A stretch of DNA of 64,000 bases, from positions 62,001 through 126,000 of the forward strand of contig JANSWP010000010.1 in assembly GCA_024743405.1 (NCBI GenBank), read 5' to 3'. The DNA is from Bacteroidota bacterium (GTDB taxonomy: Bacteria; Bacteroidota; Bacteroidia; Chitinophagales; Saprospiraceae). Below are positions 15,830-23,974 of this stretch, piece after piece. The notes under the pieces were generated by a model. The model saw only the letters and a list, made by a program, of their open reading frames with translations, was not told where the DNA came from and did no database searches. The stretch's first letter is position 1; each line of letters opens with the position of its first letter. The position numbers and the translations under genes were made by a program.

Positions 15830-17978
15830 AGACTAATTCCATATCTATTCTTCGACGAGCCAAATCCGTTGCAATTATTTTAACTTGTACTTCATCTCCC
15901 ATTTTAAAAGTTTGTCCAGTATAAATTCCGGTAGCAGAAAGACGACCATCTTTTACATCAAATGGTTCATCCATGCTATCAAATCCAATCATCCCTTCGC
16001 ATTTTGAACCTTTTAGTTCTACAAAAACACCTCTATCAATGATGCCTGAAATATATCCTTCAAACTCTTCTCCTACATGTTTTTCCATGAATTCGACTTG
16101 TTTGTATTTGATACTTTCTCGCTCGGCATCCATTGCCTGACGTTCCATTTTTGAAATGTGCTTACACCTTTCTTCCAGGTTTTCCTTATTAGTTCGAAAT
16201 GATTGGTTGTCTAAATTTTTATATAAAATTCGGTGAACTAATACATCAGAATAACGTCGAATTGGAGAAGTAAAATGGGTATAGTAAGAAAATCCTAGCC
16301 CATAATGTCCAATGTTTTCAGTCGAATAAATAGCCTTAGCCATAGTTCTAATAGCCAACGGAGCCAATAAATTCAAGCTCTCGTCTTCTTTGGCAGCTTT
16401 AGTTAATTTATTGAATGATTTTCCAATTTGTTCTGGTGTACTCACATTCATTTCAAAACCTAATTGCCGTGCAAACCGCGCTAAATCGGCCACCTTATCT
16501 GGATCTGGTTCATCATGAATTCTATAAACAAATGGGACTTCAACACCCAATCCTTTTTTGTGAATGAAAGTGGCAACTTCTCGATTCGCTAAAAGCATAA
16601 AATCTTCTACAAGCATATGCGCATCTTTCCGCTCTTTTATAAAGGCTTCTATAGGGACGCCATCTTCATCCAATCTAAAACGAACTTCTTCCGTATCAAA
16701 ATCAATGGCTCCTTTTTTAAACCGTTCTTTTTTAAGTTTTTTAGCAATTCGATTCAAAAATTTTAGTTCAGAAGCAAAATCTCCTTCCCCTTTTTCCAAA
16801 ACCTCTTGGGCCTCTTCATAAGTAAAGCGGCGATTGGAATGAATCAATGTTTTCCCAAACCAACGTTCAATTATCTTTTCGTTATTGTCCAAAACAAAGA
16901 CTGCAGAAAAGGTACATTTATCTTCATCGGGTCTTAGTGAACATAATTCATTGGATATTTTCTCAGGCAACATCGGTAAAACTCTATCAACCAAATAAAC
17001 TGAGGTAGATCGTAGGAATGCTTCTTTATCTAGAGCTGTTCCTGGTTGAACATAATGCGTTACATCGGCAATGTGTACCCCAATTTCGCATTTACCATCT
17101 TCTAACCATTGAATTGAAATCGCATCATCAAAATCTTTGGCATCTTCAGGGTCAATGGTAAAGGTCAAAACATCTCGAAAATCTCGGCGAGCCGCTACTA
17201 TTTCCTTAGAAAAATCTTCATTGAGTGCTTCAGATTCCTTTATTACCTCATCTGGGAATGCTAAATTGAAACCATTGTTTATCAAAATCGATTTCATCTC
17301 TAAATCACTACCACCTGCTTTTCCAAGGACTAATGTAACTTCTCCTTTAGGTTTTCTATAATGCCATTCTGTAATTTTTACTATTACTTTATCTCCATCT
17401 TTTGCTTCTCTGATATCATTTAAATCAACAAATATGTCGATGGGATTATTTGATTGATCTGGCACGACTACGGCACCTTTGCGATGTAACCATAGGGTTC
17501 CCATGAATTGCTCTCTCGCTCTTTCTAATACCTCTATCACTTCTCCTTCTGGTTTTCTTCTACCTCTTGGAATCCATACATTAATTTTTACCTTATCTTG
17601 GTGTAAAGCGGAGTTCATGTTTTTTGCTGCGACATATATATCATCTTCCAAACCTTCACATACGATATAAGCTGACCCAGTCTTTGTCATGTCAACTTTG
17701 CCTTCCAAGGTGCTGTCTGTCTTTCTAAGTCTTTTCGTTGTTCCTTTTCCGGTTTTTAAATAATACTTGTAGTCTTCTGTAGCACCAATGAAATTTTGTT
17801 CAGTGAGTTTTTCAAGGGCATATTTTATAGAATCTTTATTATTAGAAATTACTAGTTTATGCCCAAGTTGTTTTGGGTTCATGAGTTTTTTAGGGTTTCT
17901 TCTAAAAAATTTTAAAATCTCTCGCTGAAGCTCTTTTCCTGTGAGCTTCACGCCTTTTTGCATTTTCTTTTTTGTCAT
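15828..17978 (-). CDS. rnr: Ribonuclease R (RNase II/RNB family 3'-5' exoribonuclease)
   Basis: Processive 3'-5' exoribonuclease acting on structured RNA in the cytoplasm. The 716 residues hold, in order: an N-terminal winged-helix (about 12-65), cold-shock-type OB domains (about 70-225), the RNB catalytic domain (about 255-590) with TIDPEDAKDFDDAIS supplying the metal-binding aspartates, and a C-terminal S1 domain (GEEFEGYISGIIDRGVFVEL, from about 634). The Lys-rich tail of the E. coli enzyme is absent, as is common in this phylum. The gene is monocistronic by context. A long perfect-armed hairpin at 18059-18109 lies about 80-130 nt upstream of the start and may sit in its leader. Confidence 0.95.
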   Translation of the reverse strand: MTKKKMQKGVKLTGKELQREILKFFRRNPKKLMNPKQLGHKLVISNNKDSIKYALEKLTEQNFIGATEDYKYYLKTGKGTTKRLRKTDSTLEGKVDMTKTGSAYIVCEGLEDDIYVAAKNMNSALHQDKVKINVWIPRGRRKPEGEVIEVLERAREQFMGTLWLHRKGAVVVPDQSNNPIDIFVDLNDIREAKDGDKVIVKITEWHYRKPKGEVTLVLGKAGGSDLEMKSILINNGFNLAFPDEVIKESEALNEDFSKEIVAARRDFRDVLTFTIDPEDAKDFDDAISIQWLEDGKCEIGVHIADVTHYVQPGTALDKEAFLRSTSVYLVDRVLPMLPEKISNELCSLRPDEDKCTFSAVFVLDNNEKIIERWFGKTLIHSNRRFTYEEAQEVLEKGEGDFASELKFLNRIAKKLKKERFKKGAIDFDTEEVRFRLDEDGVPIEAFIKERKDAHMLVEDFMLLANREVATFIHKKGLGVEVPFVYRIHDEPDPDKVADLARFARQLGFEMNVSTPEQIGKSFNKLTKAAKEDESLNLLAPLAIRTMAKAIYSTENIGHYGLGFSYYTHFTSPIRRYSDVLVHRILYKNLDNQSFRTNKENLEERCKHISKMERQAMDAERESIKYKQVEFMEKHVGEEFEGYISGIIDRGVFVELKGSKCEGMIGFDSMDEPFDVKDGRLSATGIYTGQTFKMGDEVQVKIIATDLARRRIDMELV

Positions 17979-18494
17979 AAATGTTTTTATTGGTTTGATT
18001 CACCTTTCGCGGTTTCTTATTCGCGAAGTTTTCTAGTTTTCTAAATGTGAATATTTACTTTGATACGGTGGTGATTCTTTTTTGTCCTAGACAGAATCAA
18101 CGTATCAAACATAATCATCTCAACTTACAAAACCTTTAATTAAATTCTTTTTTGTGAAAAAATAGTGGCAAGCAACTATGATAGGTGGTGAAATCAAGTA
18201 CACCCTATGAAAACGATGGTACAGAAAAATAGTTCCTAAGAAGCTGGGGAAAATATTTTTTCTATGAATAATATTATGGAAAAGCTAGCTCTAAGCCTCT
18301 CTGAATAGCATTGTGATGACCTTATTTTCGATTGTAAAGTCAAAAAAAATTATAAACTTTGTCTAAACTAATATCGTTTTTCTCACAATAAAAATTTCTT
18401 GACTGACTACTATGTCAACAAATAGCGTACTTAATCCTGGTTACGCATTCTTAAAAGGATATATTAATAAATATTTTGAAGGTTTGATTTTTAA
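17979..18494. other. Divergent intergenic region upstream of rnr
   Basis: No gene was found. Next to rnr lie a short TTCGCG/CGCGAA hairpin (about 18008-18025) and the longer hairpin at 18059-18109. The remainder to 18494 is AT-rich and shows no repeated core. The promoter of the T9SS gene to the right was not identified with confidence. Confidence 0.4.
18059..18109. repeat. Long hairpin in the rnr leader region
   Basis: A 51-nt inverted structure: TTTGATACG (18059-18067) pairs with CGTATCAAA (18101-18109), then TGATTC (18072-18077) with GAATCA (18094-18099), then TGTC (18083-18086) with GACA (18090-18093) around a CTA loop. No T tract follows on either strand, so a terminator is unlikely. 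It may be a regulatory leader structure or operator. Confidence 0.65.
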
Positions 18495-18557
18495 ATGGCA
18501 ATGCTGAAAGATTATCTTAAAACCATTTCAAAATCAAATCAAACCAATCCACAAAAA

Positions 18558-20342
18558 ATGAAATATTTAGCCAACGCCTTAATAGTGTCCATTTTCATTT
18601 TCTTATCTCTATCTCTTAATGCTCAATGTCCTGGATGTGTCATTGACCTTCCTCAACTTCCTGCTGATACAGTCTATCTTGCTGATGCCCCTGATGGAGA
18701 AGCAGGAGTATATTATGATAATGATTTAAGTTTTAGACTACCTATAACTACAGACCCCGTTAATGCACTTGACCCCTCCATTCCAGCAGGTTTGGATATC
18801 AGTGACATAAAGATCTTAGCCGTAGTAAACTTGCCTCCTGGATTAAATTATGAACCCAATCAAACTGATTTTGATCCTAATAATGAAACAGATGGTTGTG
18901 TCCGTTTTTGTGGAACCCCATTACAATCAGGTCTTTATGAAATGTTAGTGGTCTTAGAAGCCAAGATCTCTGTGTTAACACAAACTGCTTCTTATCCGAT
19001 AGAAATCTACATTGCTCCTGCTGTAAGTACTACAGATGGATTTACGATGAGTAATACTACTGGCTGTGGTGAAGTGTTGGTTGAATTTGGAAATAATGTG
19101 CCTAGCAATGGGGATACAGGATTCTCTTATATTTGGGATTTTGGCAATGGTTTTACTTCTAATTTAGAAAATCCTGGTTTTCAAATTTATGATGAACCTG
19201 GTACCTATTTTATCAATTATGATGCTTTTATTGATACTATTCCTCCAACCTTGACAAACGTCAATATTTTGGACGTTGACTGTGATGATTTGATTGGAGA
19301 TGCCGATATTTTTATTAAGATAAAAGACCCTTCTGGTGCAACTATTTTTGAAACTAGCCCCGTCAATAATACGCCCATTCCAATTTCCATTGCTGTGAAT
19401 TTGCCCTTAGGAGTAGGTACTTACAAGTTAGAAGTTCGAGACGATGATCCTTTTGGGAATGCTAATTGTGGCGATGTTACCTTCAATGTAGCAACTACAG
19501 GAACGATTATCGATGGAGGATTGGAGGTTTCGTTTGACATTTTTAAACCTGTATTCATGGTGAGTTCTACGGATACAGTTGTTGTGTTGGAGTTGCCTGA
19601 GACTCCGGAGTTAAATATTACTGGAGATATTGAAGTTTGTTCCAATGAATTGGTGGAACTAGAGGTGCTTAATTACACTGAATACATTCAATGGTATAGG
19701 GATTCAAGTTTGCTTTTTGGTGATACCTTACCTAATCTAACAGTTTCTCTTCCTGGTATTTATTGGGCAGAATATATTGATAAGAATGGTTGTGAAGTTG
19801 TTTCTGAGATTGCAAATATTGAAGAAATAGCAGCTCCCGGTGTTCCTACATTTTCGAGTAATTCAAATCTTTTAACATTGAATGATTCAGATAATCTGCC
19901 TGATAATTATTCAATCAATTGGTATTTAGAAGGTGAATTAATTGATGATTCGACGGGCGTCTCATTGGTGATTTGGGAATCAGGTGAATATACAGTGGAA
20001 GTGATTGATGAAGACTCCGGTTGTTCCACTTCCTTCTCATTTGGAGCAGCTTTCGATCCTACGCTAGCTTCTGAAGAAGTTGATTTATTGCAATCTCAAG
20101 TTTCCGTTTATCCAAATCCAAATAATGGAATGTTCTGGGTTTCGATGGAATTTGAAGAGTCAAAAGAAGTTGAATTTGAGATTTTTGATGTAGCAGGTAA
20201 GCCAGTTTTTATTCAACAACCAATTTTAGTCTTAGAAAAAAGAATACAAGCCTTTGATATTTCAAATTTACCAGAAGGCATATATTATTTAAGGCTAAAT
20301 GTTGATAATCAATTGATTACAAAGAGAGTGGTTAGAATGTAG
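18558..20342 (+). CDS. Secreted PKD-containing protein with T9SS type A sorting domain
   Basis: ATG at 18558 gives a clean signal peptide (YLANALIVSIFIFLSLSLNAQ); an earlier in-frame start at 18495 is possible. The 594-residue protein starts with a Cys-containing segment (CPGCVIDLPQLPADTVYL). It has a PKD-like beta domain (FSYIWDFGNGFTSNLENPGF, around 190-235) and later Ig-like/PKD-like repeats. The last 80 residues are a T9SS type A C-terminal domain: VSVYPNPNNGMFWVSM, FEIFDVAGKPVF, LPEGIYYLRL, and a terminal KRVVRM. Such proteins are exported through the outer membrane by T9SS and are attached or released. The binding target is unknown. The gene ends 26 bp before a strong bidirectional terminator. 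Confidence 0.85.
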   Translation: MKYLANALIVSIFIFLSLSLNAQCPGCVIDLPQLPADTVYLADAPDGEAGVYYDNDLSFRLPITTDPVNALDPSIPAGLDISDIKILAVVNLPPGLNYEPNQTDFDPNNETDGCVRFCGTPLQSGLYEMLVVLEAKISVLTQTASYPIEIYIAPAVSTTDGFTMSNTTGCGEVLVEFGNNVPSNGDTGFSYIWDFGNGFTSNLENPGFQIYDEPGTYFINYDAFIDTIPPTLTNVNILDVDCDDLIGDADIFIKIKDPSGATIFETSPVNNTPIPISIAVNLPLGVGTYKLEVRDDDPFGNANCGDVTFNVATTGTIIDGGLEVSFDIFKPVFMVSSTDTVVVLELPETPELNITGDIEVCSNELVELEVLNYTEYIQWYRDSSLLFGDTLPNLTVSLPGIYWAEYIDKNGCEVVSEIANIEEIAAPGVPTFSSNSNLLTLNDSDNLPDNYSINWYLEGELIDDSTGVSLVIWESGEYTVEVIDEDSGCSTSFSFGAAFDPTLASEEVDLLQSQVSVYPNPNNGMFWVSMEFEESKEVEFEIFDVAGKPVFIQQPILVLEKRIQAFDISNLPEGIYYLRLNVDNQLITKRVVRM

Positions 20343-20367
20343 GAAGAACCAAGAATTTAGGTCAAAA

Positions 20368-20402
20368 AAAGCGCCTTTTGAACATCATTCAAAAGGCGCT
20401 TT
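20368..20402. terminator. Bidirectional terminator
   Basis: A perfect 15-bp stem, AAAGCGCCTTTTGAA / TTCAAAAGGCGCTTT, has loop CATCA. It sits between the T9SS gene and the leftward pseudogene, with an A run on its left flank giving a T run on the minus strand. Confidence 0.85.
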
Positions 20403-20409
20403 AGTTTAA

Positions 20410-20645
20410 TTATTTAACTAACGTCACATCCCCTTTTAAGACCTGAACTTCACCATCCAAAAAGTCAATTTCAGCAAACCATACAAAAACTGCTGGCTTC
20501 ATTTTTTGTCCGTTGAAATAACCATCCCTATAAAAGTATCACCATTAATAAGTTTATTCTCTTTGAAAGAAGACGTACTTTTCTTATATAAAAAAGGTAC
20601 AAAAAGAAAGAGTAATAATAAGACAGATGAGAGATTAGTTTTCAT
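20410..20645 (-). pseudogene. Remnant of a gliding-motility CHU_C-domain protein
   Basis: Reading leftward, the start at 20645 opens a signal-peptide-like sequence (MKTNLSSVLLLLFLFVPF) that runs into a stop at about 20499. In another frame, immediately overlapping, is the stretch YRDGYFNGQKMKPAVFVWFA followed by EIDFLDGEVQVLKGDVTLVK and a stop at 20410. This matches the end of the gliding motility-associated (CHU_C/TIGR04131) C-terminal domain, where 'G..vPpgvYvy..e......G.....KGdvtLvr' is usual. The two ends of a large T9SS-exported protein thus appear fused by an internal deletion and a frameshift. A functional small protein is unlikely. Confidence 0.7.
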
Positions 20646-20655
20646 AAAAGTGGAC

Positions 20656-21462
20656 TTAAGGTTCCACAATTTTACCAATTTTTCTAGCAACCTTTTTTAG
20701 CTTTTCAAAATTTTCCGGCTTGCAAGCGATGATATTTCCCCATGCTAATTCATCCGTAACTTGAGAAGGATTTGTGACAAATCTCTTCCATTTATGCCGT
20801 TGACCATATTCAATAATAGGGTGCCATTCTGAAACGATAACTTTATATCCTTGTTCGATTAAATAATTGGCTTGTTCTTGAAAAGAGTAGCCAAGTGGTT
20901 TGGTTTTTCTATCCTCAAATTCAGTTACAATATAGTCTGGATGTTTTTGATTTACCCAATCATATCCTTTTAGCACAAAAAGATCAAACCCCTCGGTATC
21001 AATTTTTAAAAAATCGACATCGTTAATTTTGTTTTCTTTACAAAAATCACCTAATCGAATAGTTTGAACTTTGGAAGTTTCTTTATGGCTTTTATGGAAC
21101 GCAGACATACTACTTATGCCTGTGGAAACTTCGCTGGTGAAAAAAGATACGGTATCTCCCGTAGTATTTGAGGCTGCGCGAATGTCAATCGTAACATTTT
21201 TATAATCAGCTATTTGAGCGATTAATTTTTCTCTATTCGATGGGTCAGGTTCAAATGCGTATATGGTCCAATCTTTTTTTGCAAATGGCATTAAAGCAGT
21301 CCCAAAATGGGCTCCCACATCTAGCATAATTTTACCTTTGCCACTTTGGTCTTGGAATATTTTATAAACAATATCTACCTCCTCAATAGATTTTCCACTC
21401 AATAAATCACGAATTGGTTTCCTGATTTTCCATGGAATTAACTTGATTATTTTATCAATCAT
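20656..21462 (-). CDS. FkbM family methyltransferase
   Basis: SAM-dependent methyltransferase of 268 residues. The Rossmann-type motif I is IMLDVGAHFGTAL (about 45-57), with an acidic strand end IYAFEPDPSNREKL (about 67-80). The conserved FkbM block VDFLKIDTEGFDLFVLKGY lies at about 152-170. FkbM enzymes usually O-methylate sugars or polyketides. Here the gene overlaps the start of the upstream glycosyltransferase by 8 bp, implying translational coupling and a role in modifying a surface glycan. No transmembrane segment is seen. It is the last gene of the leftward group 23533-20656. Confidence 0.9.
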   Translation of the reverse strand: MIDKIIKLIPWKIRKPIRDLLSGKSIEEVDIVYKIFQDQSGKGKIMLDVGAHFGTALMPFAKKDWTIYAFEPDPSNREKLIAQIADYKNVTIDIRAASNTTGDTVSFFTSEVSTGISSMSAFHKSHKETSKVQTIRLGDFCKENKINDVDFLKIDTEGFDLFVLKGYDWVNQKHPDYIVTEFEDRKTKPLGYSFQEQANYLIEQGYKVIVSEWHPIIEYGQRHKWKRFVTNPSQVTDELAWGNIIACKPENFEKLKKVARKIGKIVEP

Positions 21463-22675
21463 TTTGTGTGATATTTATTAGTGAATGCTGAAAATCTGAC
21501 CGAATCTTCTCCATATTAAAAACCTCAAAAGCTTTCCTGGATTCATCCTCATTTTGAGCGTTGGCATTCAAAATTTCTCTAATTTTTGATTCAATTATGG
21601 TTTGGTCATTTTCAGATACAACTTGTCCAAATTTATACTTTTTGAAAAGCTTTACAGTATTATCCCAATCGGGACCAATCGCCAAAACAGGGGTGCCAGA
21701 AGCCAAAAAATCGGGTAATTTATTGTGAAAAGAAAACTGTGTATATGCGCGCGTTTTGTCATCAAAGTTTCGAGCGATTATTAGAATTTGGGACGATGCC
21801 AATAGTTCTTTATAAATAGCTAAAGGCTGATAAGTTTGATATTCAATGGTTTTAAACTTTGATTGTAGTTTCTGGGCAGGTTCCACAAAATTTTTTGGTA
21901 CGTTCAATAAAAACTGACATGGAATTTCGGTATTGATATTTTCAATTGCTTGTGCAATTTTATTGACGATTTGATTGTCTTTTGAGACTTCAATTGCTCC
22001 TGCCCAAAGAATTCTTTTAGGGTTTGCTTTTGGATAATTAGTTTCTCTAAAATGCTGGTACTCAGTAGGAGCTATGCCATTATGTGCTACTTTAAATGGA
22101 ACGTCATAACGAATTTTAAAAGCTTCCGCCATGCTTTCACTAATCGCATAATTTAAATCCGAAAGCGCTATGGTCCTTTTTAAATAGTGAGAATAAAGTC
22201 GATTTTCGATAGCTCGAATTGGATTCCATTTTGCCTCCAATTGAAGATGCAAATCATAGTCATCCATAAAATGTAAAACCAAAGGAATGTCTAATTTTTC
22301 CTTTAAGAAACAAGCCAACTTTAAATAATAAAAAGGTTTGGCAACTACTCGCAAATACAATATCTGCGGTTTGAATTTTTGAAGCGCTTTTAAGATTTGA
22401 TTTTGATTGCCGTAAAAAAATAGCAAAGGGAAAAACACTCGTCTTAAAATAGCGGCAGGTAGCTTCAGAAACCAATTCGAAGAAGCCCTTTGTTTTTCCA
22501 TGAAATCATAAAAGGGAATAATGTTTTGATATTGATCAGCCACTTCATCCGAGTGCTGGTATTTACATATTTGGATAATATCTTCTTTTTTCCATCCCTT
22601 AAATAACCGTGACAGCAAACTGCCAGTGGCATTGCTGACACTAATATTGGTCATGGATAAAATCGCTATTTTCAA
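21455..22675 (-). CDS. Glycosyltransferase, GT4-like
   Basis: The 406-residue protein apparently starts at a TTG codon (22675): MKIAILSMTNISVSNATGSL is a typical N-terminal beta-strand and nucleotide-binding entry, and the next ATG (22654) would cut it off. The C-terminal half has the GT-B donor-binding pattern: VAHNGIAPTEYQHF (about 200-213), RILWAGAIEVSKDNQIV (about 222-238), then FHNKLPDFLASGTPVLAIGP (about 318-337) with the usual 'E/K..P...ASGtPVlA' motif. The product probably adds a sugar in lipopolysaccharide, capsule or exopolysaccharide synthesis at the inner face of the membrane. It is coupled to the FkbM gene and follows the MptE-like gene by 84 bp. Confidence 0.88.
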   Translation of the reverse strand: MKIAILSMTNISVSNATGSLLSRLFKGWKKEDIIQICKYQHSDEVADQYQNIIPFYDFMEKQRASSNWFLKLPAAILRRVFFPLLFFYGNQNQILKALQKFKPQILYLRVVAKPFYYLKLACFLKEKLDIPLVLHFMDDYDLHLQLEAKWNPIRAIENRLYSHYLKRTIALSDLNYAISESMAEAFKIRYDVPFKVAHNGIAPTEYQHFRETNYPKANPKRILWAGAIEVSKDNQIVNKIAQAIENINTEIPCQFLLNVPKNFVEPAQKLQSKFKTIEYQTYQPLAIYKELLASSQILIIARNFDDKTRAYTQFSFHNKLPDFLASGTPVLAIGPDWDNTVKLFKKYKFGQVVSENDQTIIESKIREILNANAQNEDESRKAFEVFNMEKIRSDFQHSLINITQND

Positions 22676-22759
22676 GTTGAAATAATTATTGAATTATTTG
22701 ATTGTTGAATGGTCAAATTGAGGCAAAAGGAACAATTTGACCATTCAATAATCAACCGA

Positions 22760-23533
22760 TCATTTTTTCTTCTTTGCCATTTTTAAAGCTTCTTCTAATG
22801 GTATTTTTTCAAAAACTTGCAATTTCCCGTCTACGGTTGCGTCAAATATTTTCCGTCCAGTTCTCTGAAAAGCATAATCGGCAAGAGCATAGGAAACTTC
22901 GGAACCTTTCAAGTCCGCCAAATGCCAATGCATTCCTTTAAAATAATCAGGGTCAAAATGGTTGGGGTCATCGCCTTCCATTTTTTGTTTTTCATGCGGA
23001 TTTCCTGATTGTTTGAAATTATGATCAACGCCGACTAGAAAGACTCTTCGAAAACCCATATAATAAGCCAATTGCATGGCTACAAAGGTGACCGTCACAC
23101 CTTCATATATTGGTTTTTCTATCGTTTCGCTAAACAACCAACTTATACCACCTGTTGTCAATAGTTTGTGTATGTGATTTTTCTTTTTGACAATGCCTTT
23201 TGATGCTTTATGCGATAGAAAAACAGGGCTTTTGAAGTTTTCAAAATCCTCATAACATTGCTCAATTGCCAAAGAATTAACACATACTAAATAACTGATT
23301 TTCAGTGGTGCACGCTTGAAAATCATAAAGATTTTGTTTAATCCAAACGTGTGAAAATCATTCAGTTTTTCCAAATCCATCTTATTTAAAGAAGGACCGT
23401 TTCCGATAATAAAACAATCTTCGCCGAGGTGTTTATTTTTGAATTTACGTAGGCGACTCGCTTCTGTATAGTACCACCAAGCATTTTTTAATGCCTGATA
23501 AAAAGGTTCAAATATTTTAAAATACCATTTCAT
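22760..23533 (-). CDS. MptE-like / DUF115-type protein
   Basis: 257 residues. The motif FIIGNGPSLNKMDLEKLNDF (about 41-60) is the nucleotide-binding-like signature of the DUF115/MAF_flag10 (6-hydroxymethylpterin pyrophosphokinase MptE-like) fold. It is followed by TFGLNKIFMIF and, near 150, GVTVTFVAMQLAYYMGFRRV with the later VGVDHNF. Members in bacteria often occur in glycan clusters and are related to glycosyl- or sialic/pseudaminic-acid transferases; a pterin role is not implied here. It heads the leftward group with the glycosyltransferase and FkbM genes. The activity is inferred only as glycan-related. Confidence 0.8.
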   Translation of the reverse strand: MKWYFKIFEPFYQALKNAWWYYTEASRLRKFKNKHLGEDCFIIGNGPSLNKMDLEKLNDFHTFGLNKIFMIFKRAPLKISYLVCVNSLAIEQCYEDFENFKSPVFLSHKASKGIVKKKNHIHKLLTTGGISWLFSETIEKPIYEGVTVTFVAMQLAYYMGFRRVFLVGVDHNFKQSGNPHEKQKMEGDDPNHFDPDYFKGMHWHLADLKGSEVSYALADYAFQRTGRKIFDATVDGKLQVFEKIPLEEALKMAKKKK

Positions 23534-23634
23534 TGGTAGACAATTATTGAACGGTGAAGCATCTTTAGGGTATAGATATGTAGAATTTTAATAGCTCAAA
23601 ACTATATTTACCTAATCGCGAATCACCAAAATAT

Positions 23635-23642
23635 TACTTTTG
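23635..23642 (+). promoter_or_regulatory. Candidate -7 box upstream of the flippase gene
   Basis: TACTTTTG matches TAnnTTTG and is followed by CG, as in several other promoters here. It is 330 bp from the flippase start with element G in between, so any transcript would carry the whole element in its leader. Confidence 0.25.
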
Positions 23643-23698
23643 CGCAAAACAACGGCTTTGCTGTTTCATTTCAAACTTTTACGTGGTCGAAAATAAGA

Positions 23699-23861
23699 AG
23701 TAACGGCAAAAGAATAACCTGAACATTCTGACTTGTTCTTTTTTCTTCTATAGAATTGATAAAAAGTCATCCATAACTATGGCTATGAATGATTTTTCTA
23801 AAATCCCTAGAAGAAAAAGTAACTGCGCCATAATTGTTCACCTTATTTTTTCGCCGTTACT
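23699..23861 (-). repeat. Hairpin-tipped element G (AGTAACGGC ends)
   Basis: 163 bp with inverted ends that match at about 23 of 27 positions (AGTAACGGCAAAAGAATAA on the left; AGTAACGGCGAAAAAATAA read inward from the right). The tip hairpin at 23771-23788 is CCATAAC/GCTATGA; read on the minus strand it is TTCATAGC, loop, GTTATGGA, with a G-T wobble where other copies have Watson-Crick pairs. The core is more diverged than in copies at 31294 or 37835. The element lies just upstream of the flippase gene. Confidence 0.6.
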
Positions 23862-23974
23862 AAGTTCTCCCTTTTCAATGCTATAGGAACGCGGATAGAA
23901 TAAATCTAAATTTATTTTGTCCGTGTTCCATATATTAAAAGTGGACTTGTTATTTGGAAATTTGAACTCAATAA

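Noticed and set aside
22260-22475. Leftward 71-codon frame in the glycosyltransferase gene
   Set aside because: Same-strand, different frame overlap entirely inside the glycosyltransferase; no independent support.
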